A stretch of DNA of 10,814 bases from an uncultured Sphingopyxis sp. (GTDB lineage Bacteria > Pseudomonadota > Alphaproteobacteria > Sphingomonadales > Sphingomonadaceae): assembly GCA_936933955.1 (NCBI GenBank), contig CAKZIN010000071.1:1-10814 (forward strand). Reading direction: 5' to 3'. This document shows, one piece after another, positions 6,301 to 10,814 of this stretch. The notes beneath the pieces were generated by a model. The model was given only the letters and a program-made list of their open reading frames with translations. It did not search any database and was not told the origin of the DNA. The position numbers and the translations under genes were made by a program. How positions within the stretch are numbered: position 1 is the stretch's first letter; each line of letters starts with the position of its first letter.

Positions 6301-7092
6301 ATGGCCAGCGCAGCAATCGTCTCCCCCGCCAACGACGCGCATGTGCGCGAGAGCGTGACGCCCGAGGAATGGGCGATCCGCGTCGACCTCGCCGCCGCCT
6401 ATCGGCTGGTGGCGCATTATGGCTGGGACGACCTCATCTTCACGCATCTCTCCGCGCGCGTGCCGGGGCCGGAGCATCACTTCCTCATCAACCCCTACGA
6501 CATGATGTTCGAGGAGATCACCGCCTCCTCGCTGGTCAAGATCGATGTCGAAGGGACCCCGGTGGTGCCGACCAGCCACCCGGTGAACCCCGCGGGCTTC
6601 ACCATTCACAGCGCGATCCACATGGCGCGCGAGGATGCGCAGGCGGTGATGCATCTCCACACCCCCCACGGCCAGGCGGTCAGCGCGATGGCGGAGGGGC
6701 TGCTGCCGCATACGCAGACGGCGATGATCGCGCGGCACAACGTCGCCTACCATGACTATGAGGGGATCGCGACCGACCTCGACGAGCGCGAGCGGCTGGT
6801 CGCGGACCTCGGCCAGAAGCATGCGATGATCCTGCGCAACCACGGCACGCTGACCGTGGGGCAGAGCGTCGCGGACTGTTTCGTCCGCCTCTATTTCCTC
6901 GAACGCGCGTGCCAGGCGCAGGTGATGATGATGAGCGCGGGGCGCGACGGCCTCAACGCTCCGCCGCAGGGTGTGGAGGGCAAGGTCGAAGGCCAGTCGC
7001 CGCCCGGGGCGATGGCCATGGTCGCGCAGGCGCTCGCCTGGCCGGCACTGCTGCGCAAGCTCGACCGCATCGACCCGAGCTATCGCGACTGA
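6301..7092 (+). CDS. Class II aldolase/adducin family protein
   Basis: A 263-residue single-domain cytoplasmic protein of the fold shared by L-fuculose-1-phosphate aldolase, ribulose-phosphate 4-epimerase and adducin. The zinc-site histidines are present: H118 and H120 in HLHTPHG and H181 in RNHGT. By hand alignment with fuculose-phosphate aldolase (HxH preceded by the E73 region), the catalytic glutamate is replaced by Gly99 in NPAGFTIH, the form seen in the adducin-like bacterial branch, so aldol cleavage should not be assumed. Length is slightly above the 215-230 residues of classical members because of N- and C-terminal tails. The ATG at 6301 has AGGAG about 12 bases upstream, rather far. 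TTGCGC (6240-6245) and TAGCCT (6262-6267) with 16 bases between could be its own promoter. It is convergent with the Crp/Fnr gene, only 15 bases away, with no clear terminator between them. The substrate is unknown. Confidence 0.88.
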   Translation: MASAAIVSPANDAHVRESVTPEEWAIRVDLAAAYRLVAHYGWDDLIFTHLSARVPGPEHHFLINPYDMMFEEITASSLVKIDVEGTPVVPTSHPVNPAGFTIHSAIHMAREDAQAVMHLHTPHGQAVSAMAEGLLPHTQTAMIARHNVAYHDYEGIATDLDERERLVADLGQKHAMILRNHGTLTVGQSVADCFVRLYFLERACQAQVMMMSAGRDGLNAPPQGVEGKVEGQSPPGAMAMVAQALAWPALLRKLDRIDPSYRD

Positions 7093-7107
7093 CGCCGCGC
7101 GCGCACT

Positions 7108-7839
7108 TCAGCGGGCCCCGATAACCCCCGCGCCGTCGGGAAACAGATAGCGCGGGTCGAACTCCGCCAACTGCCACAGCGCCTTGAGGTCGCTCACGAA
7201 CGCCTGCCCGTCGCGCAGAGTGACGAGGTCGAGGTCGCGCAGCCGTCGCACCACGCGGTTGAGGTGCACCGGCGTCATCCCGCACGCCTCGGCGAGGTCC
7301 GCCTGCAACATCGGTAGCGGGAAGCGACGACCGTCGGATTCATCGACCATGCGCAGCCGATACTCGAGCTCCGCAAGGAAATGCGCGACCCGGCCGAGCG
7401 CGTTGAGCCGCCCGAGGCGGAAGATCCATTCGCGGTGCATCGCCGCGTCGAGCAGCGTCGAAAACCACAGCATCCGCGTCAGCTGCGGGCGCTCGTGCTG
7501 CAGCGCCTGCAAGCGTTCATGCGGCACGATGCCGATGCGGCAGGGGGTAATGGTGCCGATGTCATGGTCGAGCCAGCGCAGCGGAAAGGCGTGCAGGTCG
7601 ACGAAATCGCCGCTGATCTGCAGCGCCACCAGCTGCCGCCGCCCATCGCGATCGTCCATGTAGCGGCACATGAATCCGTCGATGAGATAGCTCGAATAAT
7701 CGAGCGGCTCGCCCGATTTGAGCACCGTCTTGCGCGCCGGCACTTCGCGCACCTCCGCGATCAGCCCCTCGACCGCGCGCAGATCATCGTCGGACAGCGC
7801 CTCGCGGCGGCGCCCGCGAAGAAAATTGCGCGTGATCAT
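7108..7839 (-). CDS. Crp/Fnr-family transcriptional regulator
   Basis: A 243-residue regulator with an N-terminal cyclic-nucleotide-binding-like beta roll (about 20-120), a long dimer helix (about 120-162) and a C-terminal winged helix-turn-helix (about 172-220). The recognition helix is TPVHLNRVVRRL at 189-200. Aligned with CRP (S-R-E-T-V-G-R), the DNA-reading Glu is Val191, while the second-helix Arg is kept as R195; this TPVH-NR form is common in a large alphaproteobacterial subgroup of unknown ligand. Only three cysteines (58, 100, 186) are present and none is N-terminal, so an FNR-type iron-sulphur cluster is unlikely. The ATG at 7839 is chosen over a TTG at 7899 because the protein then begins as relatives do and purine-rich GGAGGGAAGG lies just ahead. 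It is downstream of the M14 gene by 115 bases on the same strand, and an FNR-box-like site lies in that gap. Confidence 0.9.
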   Translation of the reverse strand: MITRNFLRGRRREALSDDDLRAVEGLIAEVREVPARKTVLKSGEPLDYSSYLIDGFMCRYMDDRDGRRQLVALQISGDFVDLHAFPLRWLDHDIGTITPCRIGIVPHERLQALQHERPQLTRMLWFSTLLDAAMHREWIFRLGRLNALGRVAHFLAELEYRLRMVDESDGRRFPLPMLQADLAEACGMTPVHLNRVVRRLRDLDLVTLRDGQAFVSDLKALWQLAEFDPRYLFPDGAGVIGAR

Positions 7840-7916
7840 GCGAAGACCTTCCCTCCGACCGCTGGAGTGCGGTCTGGACCCGAAATGTTCCTCGCGCAAC
7901 GATCCGTGCCGCGCAA

Positions 7917-7930
7917 TAGATCACGATCAA
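7917..7930. promoter_or_regulatory. FNR-box-like site upstream of the Crp/Fnr gene
   Basis: Plus-strand TAGATCACGATCAA (minus strand TTGATCGTGATCTA) matches the FNR/FixK consensus TTGAT-N4-ATCAA at nine of ten fixed positions. Its centre lies about 84 bases upstream of the regulator's ATG; a site centred at -41.5 would put the transcript start near 7882. I see no strong -10 there. It could be bound by an FnrL/FixK protein encoded elsewhere or by the adjacent regulator itself. Confidence 0.5.
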
Positions 7931-7934
7931 TCGC

Positions 7935-7950
7935 GCCGCGGGAGCGCGGC
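7935..7950. other. GC-rich stem-loop after the M14 stop codon
   Basis: GCCGCG (7935-7940) and CGCGGC (7945-7950) form a perfect six-base-pair stem with a four-base loop, starting four bases after the end of the M14 gene as read on the minus strand. No U-run follows, so it is at best a weak terminator or an mRNA 3'-end stabiliser; it separates that gene from the FNR-like site. Confidence 0.35.
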
Positions 7951-7954
7951 TGGC

Positions 7955-9079
7955 CTAGAGCTCGTCGATCAGCTCGCCCAGCGTCGCCAGCATCACCTCG
8001 GCGAGGTGAATCGACCGTTCGGGGCTCCAGCCATGCTCCGCGTCGGGCAGGTCGGCATTGTCCTTGAACGGCATTTCCAGCGTCATGCCCACCGCGCCGT
8101 AGCGTTCGGCCACCTGGTTGGTGGACATGGTAAGGTTCGCTTCACCCGCGCCCGAGACTTCATAGCCCTTGGCGGTCTGGAAGTCGGGTGTGCGCTGCGC
8201 AAGCGTGTCGCGATAGCGATAGAAGCGCGCGCCCTGCTCATCCGTCCACGACGGAATCCCCTCGAACCCGGCAAAGAACACCGCCGGGATCGCTTCATCG
8301 CCGTGCACGTCGATGGCGATGTCTACTCCGGTCGCATCCATCGCGTTGCGCACGCACAGCACTTCGGGGCTGCGTTCGGCGCTCGGCTCCGCCCATTCGC
8401 GGTTGAGGTTCACGCCCACGGCATTGGTGCGCAGGTGCCCGCGGATGCTGCCGTCGGGGTTCATATTGGGCACGACGGTCAGCGTCGCCTTTTCCCGCAA
8501 GCGTCGCGCGTGCGGATTGCTGGCGTCGGTGAGCCACGCGAGCGCGCCCTCCATCCACCATTCTGCCATGCTCTCCCCCGGATGCTGGCGCGCGTAAAGC
8601 CAGACGCGCTTGGCGCCCTCCCCCATCCGCAGCGCGTCGATCGGGCGGCCTTCGATGCTATAGCCGAGGATGCTGTGCACAACGCCCGGCGCAGCGGCGG
8701 CGGCGGCGATGAGGTCCTGATGCCGCTCCCAGCTGTAGGGCGCGAAGTAGGCGACCCACAGCACCCCCGTTTCGACCGTCGCGTCGATCGTCAGAGTGCC
8801 GCCATCGGCTTGCGCATCATAGCGCGTCGGCGCGCAGGTCCAGGTTTCGCGATCGCTGCTGACCCGCGCCGAGTAACCCGGCCAGCCGTCGGGGTAGGCC
8901 GAACCGGCGAGCCCGGTAATGGCGAGCTCAACCTCGCTCCCCGCGTCCGCGCTGACCCGGAAATGGAACCACTGGTAGAAGTCGGACTGTTGATCCTTGC
9001 GCACCGAAAGTCGCGCGCGCGAACCTTCGATCGCCTCCACCACAATGTTGCCGGAGTCGAAGTTGCTGTCGATCTGCAT
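7955..9079 (-). CDS. M14 zinc carboxypeptidase, cytosolic carboxypeptidase-like
   Basis: A 374-residue metallocarboxypeptidase of the bacterial branch related to eukaryotic cytosolic carboxypeptidases (CCP/Nna1), which trim acidic C-terminal residues; the bacterial substrate is unknown. An N-terminal beta-sandwich domain specific to this branch covers about 1-120 and the M14 catalytic domain about 125-374. The zinc ligands are H166 and E169 in RQHPGESM and H259 in DVHGDE, and the catalytic glutamate is E335 in TLEMPF. Substrate-site residues NMNPDGSIRGHLR and VNLNREW are also seen, typical of CCPs. Length agrees with the Pseudomonas homologue (about 375). No signal peptide, so cytoplasmic. 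The start MQIDSNFDSGNI is the usual one for the family, but no Shine-Dalgarno sequence precedes it. It lies 17 bases after the DUF4136 gene, probably in one transcript. Confidence 0.92.
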   Translation of the reverse strand: MQIDSNFDSGNIVVEAIEGSRARLSVRKDQQSDFYQWFHFRVSADAGSEVELAITGLAGSAYPDGWPGYSARVSSDRETWTCAPTRYDAQADGGTLTIDATVETGVLWVAYFAPYSWERHQDLIAAAAAAPGVVHSILGYSIEGRPIDALRMGEGAKRVWLYARQHPGESMAEWWMEGALAWLTDASNPHARRLREKATLTVVPNMNPDGSIRGHLRTNAVGVNLNREWAEPSAERSPEVLCVRNAMDATGVDIAIDVHGDEAIPAVFFAGFEGIPSWTDEQGARFYRYRDTLAQRTPDFQTAKGYEVSGAGEANLTMSTNQVAERYGAVGMTLEMPFKDNADLPDAEHGWSPERSIHLAEVMLATLGELIDEL

Positions 9080-9096
9080 AGGGAGAGCGCTTAGGC

Positions 9097-9705
9097 TCAA
9101 GGAACGGTGACTGTCACCCCCGATTGACCCGGGAAATTCGCGAACAGCGCAGATGCAAGCCGAGCCGCGTCGGCGTCGATGCGCGGGGCGGTCGCGCGCG
9201 AGCTGACAGCGGTGATCGCACGCCCCTCCCACAACGGCAGCGTTTCACCGGGGCGGCGGATCGCGACCGAGAGCGTGAGTGCGCTGTCGGCGTCAGGGCG
9301 GCGCTGGAACAGCCTCGTGAGGTCGAGCCCCACGCCGACGCCCACTCCGGAGCCGTAATAGCGCCCGGTCGAGCCGCCGACGCCGACCGACACGCCCGAC
9401 CCGCCTCCGCCGTAATTGACCTGGCTGCGCGGGGTAACTTGCGTTGCGACGCTGACGTCGTAGGTCGCAGCGCCCTCGCGGGAGAGGCCGAGCCGGTCGA
9501 GCTCACGCCCGACGGCGTAGACGAACGGCATCGACACCCCGCTCCCCGGCGTGTCGACGATGCGGTAGCCCCCCGCCAGACGCGGTGCGCTGTCGAGCCG
9601 GTGGAAGCGCGTGACGTCGACCCCGGGGGTGGGCGTCGCGCAGGACGCGAGCGCGAGCGGCGCGGCGAGGAGCATCAGGCGAGCGGCGCGGGCGAATCGG
9701 GGCAT
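9097..9705 (-). CDS. DUF4136 family lipoprotein
   Basis: A 202-residue predicted lipoprotein. The first 21 residues are a lipoprotein signal with the lipobox LASC, so C22 should be the lipidated first residue, anchoring the protein to a membrane facing the periplasm. The mature part begins with the TPGVDVTRFHR pattern and has the alternating short strands of DUF4136 proteins, whose function is unknown. Between about residues 98 and 126 there is a glycine/valine/serine-rich low-complexity insert (VSVGVGGSTG, GVGVGVG) that is a common feature of the family. The ATG at 9705 has AGGA about eight bases upstream. It is the first gene of the minus-strand group, with the M14 gene 17 bases downstream; the link between a lipoprotein and a cytoplasmic peptidase is not obvious and may be only positional. 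Confidence 0.85.
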   Translation of the reverse strand: MPRFARAARLMLLAAPLALASCATPTPGVDVTRFHRLDSAPRLAGGYRIVDTPGSGVSMPFVYAVGRELDRLGLSREGAATYDVSVATQVTPRSQVNYGGGGSGVSVGVGGSTGRYYGSGVGVGVGLDLTRLFQRRPDADSALTLSVAIRRPGETLPLWEGRAITAVSSRATAPRIDADAARLASALFANFPGQSGVTVTVP

Positions 9706-9808
9706 GGACCATCCTGTCGTGAGCGACTTTGCGTCACGGGCAATGCTTGAACGGCGCGCGATGTTCCGCCACGCCCCCTTCGAGAGTGGCCAAGGGTGAG
9801 GGAATCGG

Positions 9809-9836
9809 TTGACTTTGGCCGGTCCGCTTCATAGGG
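9809..9836 (+). promoter_or_regulatory. Candidate promoter of rpmJ
   Basis: TTGACT (9809-9814), five of six bases of the -35 consensus, is followed after 16 bases by ATAGGG (9831-9836), the degenerate type of -10 hexamer common in GC-rich alphaproteobacteria. Transcription would start near 9843 and read into rpmJ. It is the best -35 element I see in the window, which suits a ribosomal protein gene. Confidence 0.55.
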
Positions 9837-9842
9837 GCACCG

Positions 9843-9962
9843 CTTCGCCGAGCCGGTGGGCCCGACCAGGGCATGGCTTCGCGCGCGCATGGCCTCTCCC
9901 GCCACCGCCCGCGCGACGACCCGCATGGCCGCGGCATCACGATTTTGACGACAGGTTTTCCG
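9843..9962 (+). other. About 120-base untranslated leader of rpmJ
   Basis: Between the candidate promoter and the L36 start lie about 120 GC-rich bases. The heptamer GCATGGC occurs three times (9871-9877, 9888-9894 and near 9922-9929). An ATG at 9873 is in frame with rpmJ and would add 30 residues, but L36 never carries such an extension, so I treat the region as leader. I see no convincing terminator or attenuator; a weak imperfect hairpin could form near its start. Confidence 0.35.
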
Positions 9963-10088
9963 ATGAAGATCCGCAACAGCCTCAAGAGCCTTAAGGACCG
10001 GCACCGGGACAACCGCGTGATCCGCCGTCGCGGCCGCACCTACGTCATCAACAAGACCAACCGTCGCTTCAAGGCGCGCCAGGGCTGA
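9963..10088 (+). CDS. rpmJ: 50S ribosomal protein L36, zinc-free form
   Basis: A 41-residue basic protein beginning MKIRNSLKSLKDRH and ending FKARQG, which is the alphaproteobacterial L36. L36 is the smallest large-subunit protein and binds 23S rRNA near the peptidyl transferase side. The sequence has no cysteine, so it is the form lacking the zinc ribbon found in many other bacteria (C-minus type, often named type B or YkgO-like); in alphaproteobacteria this is usually the only copy. The ATG at 9963 gives the exact family length, with ACAGG a few bases upstream as a modest ribosome binding site. It stands outside the large ribosomal operons, under its own promoter, and the HAD gene follows 20 bases downstream. 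Confidence 0.97.
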   Translation: MKIRNSLKSLKDRHRDNRVIRRRGRTYVINKTNRRFKARQG

Positions 10089-10108
10089 CCTGAGCCGCGC
10101 CGACCGCG

Positions 10109-10723
10109 ATGGAACATCCACGCGCGGTCATTTTCGACGTGGGCGAGGTCCTGTTCCACTGGGACCTCAAGGCGCTTTTCGCCAAGCTGATCCCTGAGCG
10201 CGCCGCGCTCGACGCGTTTGTGCGCGACGTCGTCAGCCCGGAGTGGCATTTTCAGAGCGATCAGGGCCGCCCGTTGGCGGAAATGGTCGCCGAACGCTGC
10301 GCGGAATATCCGCAGCATCGCGACGCCATCCTCGCCTATCGCGACCGCTTCAACGAGACCATCACCTCCCCCGTCGCAGGCATGCTCGAGCTGATCGAGC
10401 GGTTGTCTGGCGCGGGCGTGCCGCTGTTTGCGATCACCAACTTCGGCGCGGAGTTCTGGGACGGCTTTGCGCCCACGCAGCCGATCTTTGCCCGCTTCCG
10501 CGACATCTTCGTCTCCGGCCACGAAAAGGTCGCCAAGCCCGACCCCGCTATCTTCACCCGCGCGCTCGACCGCTTCGGGTTGAGCGCTGGGCAGGCGCTG
10601 TTCATCGACGACCGGGCGGACAATGTCGCCGCCGCCGCGCGGATCGGCATCGCCTCGCACGCGTTCAGCGACGCTCCCACCTGCATCGCCTGGCTGCGCA
10701 GCCAGGGCGTCGCGGCGGCATAG
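10109..10723 (+). CDS. HAD-family hydrolase, YihX/haloacid dehalogenase-like
   Basis: A 204-residue cytoplasmic HAD-superfamily enzyme, probably a sugar-phosphate or similar small-molecule phosphatase. Motif I is IFDVGEVLFHWD, with nucleophile D10 and a glycine (G12) where most phosphatases carry the second Asp; the same D-x-G form occurs in E. coli YihX (glucose-1-phosphate phosphatase) and in dehalogenases, so the chemistry is not settled. Motif II is AITN with T110, motif III is KPDPAIF with K143, and motif IV is FIDDRADN with D167 and D168. The helical cap of subclass C1 lies between about 18 and 85. The ATG at 10109 follows rpmJ by 20 bases and no promoter is visible between, so the two probably share a transcript. 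No strong Shine-Dalgarno sequence precedes it. Confidence 0.88.
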   Translation: MEHPRAVIFDVGEVLFHWDLKALFAKLIPERAALDAFVRDVVSPEWHFQSDQGRPLAEMVAERCAEYPQHRDAILAYRDRFNETITSPVAGMLELIERLSGAGVPLFAITNFGAEFWDGFAPTQPIFARFRDIFVSGHEKVAKPDPAIFTRALDRFGLSAGQALFIDDRADNVAAAARIGIASHAFSDAPTCIAWLRSQGVAAA

Positions 10724-10740
10724 CCGCCAACGTCTCCGCT

Positions 10741-10814
10741 CCCCCTTGTGGGGAGGGGCAGGGGTGGGGGCCCGCTCGCGTCTGCGAGCGAAAGAGACTC
10801 GCCTCGGCGCTGCG
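10741..10814 (+). repeat. Dispersed GC-rich palindromic repeat, second locus (runs to window end)
   Basis: This copy aligns with 261-334 base for base: core CCCCCTTGTGGGGAGGGG, the G-rich run, and the hairpin CGCTCGC (10773-10779) / GCGAGCG (10784-10790) with a GTCT loop. It begins 17 bases after the HAD stop codon. Since the other locus has a facing partner, an inverted second arm may lie just beyond the window; this cannot be seen. The hairpin could also help end the rpmJ-HAD transcript, but there is no U-run. Confidence 0.75.

Noticed and set aside
7840..7899. Longer Crp/Fnr protein from a TTG at 7899
   Set aside because: A purine-rich ribosome binding site and the usual family start favour the ATG at 7839.
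457..9079. The three metallopeptidases as one peptide-degradation system
   Set aside because: They lie in three separate transcription units on both strands and are predicted to work in different compartments, so nearness alone does not support a joint system.
7718..9094. Plus-strand open frame of 458 residues opposite the M14 gene
   Set aside because: It is an antisense shadow of a protein with intact zinc and catalytic residues; no start signal or domain supports it.
9873..9962. N-terminal extension of L36 from the ATG at 9873
   Set aside because: L36 has a fixed size near 41 residues in this class; the extra 30 residues match no family member.
1..10814. CRISPR arrays, transposase genes, phage genes, tRNA or rRNA genes
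   Set aside because: I looked for regular direct repeats, transposase or integrase motifs, and cloverleaf or rRNA sequences on both strands and saw none; base composition looks even throughout.

Overview
The window looks like ordinary chromosomal DNA from a GC-rich alphaproteobacterium, most likely of the order Sphingomonadales (Sphingomonas/Erythrobacter relatives). The grounds are the cysteine-free alphaproteobacterial form of ribosomal protein L36, the strong G/C bias at third codon positions, an ATP-dependent DNA ligase of the PP_1105 type, a DUF4136 lipoprotein, and intergenic GC-rich palindromic repeats built around a CCCCTTGTGGGGAGGGG core, which I associate with sphingomonad genomes. 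The assignment to order is inference; no 16S gene or phylogenetic comparison is available here.

Layout from left to right. A minus-strand gene runs off the left edge (only its first 59 complete codons are visible; possibly a PHA synthase N-terminus). It diverges from a plus-strand pair, a three-domain M24 aminopeptidase P and a hotdog thioesterase, joined by a TGATG stop/start overlap. An inverted pair of the dispersed repeat lies between the divergent genes. The pair ends at a strong bidirectional terminator (about 2746-2785). A 129-base gap full of small dyads then leads to the stop of a convergent ATP-dependent DNA ligase (minus). The ligase diverges from a plus-strand M17 leucyl aminopeptidase with a signal peptide, which is followed by a class II aldolase/adducin-family protein. 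Convergent to that is a minus-strand block: DUF4136 lipoprotein, M14 carboxypeptidase of the cytosolic carboxypeptidase-like group, then a Crp/Fnr-family regulator with an FNR-box-like site upstream. At the right end, a promoter and roughly 120-base leader precede rpmJ (L36) and a HAD-family hydrolase, and a second copy of the dispersed repeat closes the window.

How the genes work together: three metallopeptidases of different clans (M24, M17, M14) lie within 9 kb, but in different transcription units and probably in different compartments, so a shared peptide-catabolism role is only a loose inference. The ligase belongs to a family normally partnered with an Lhr-type helicase, an exonuclease and a PdeM-like phosphoesterase in a DNA-damage operon; none of those partners is in this window.

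I found no mobile element, CRISPR array, rRNA or tRNA, and no convincing new multi-gene system. The items most worth a second look are non-coding: the repeat with covarying hairpins, the structured interval next to the terminator, and the FNR-like site in front of a regulator whose recognition helix does not look able to read it.
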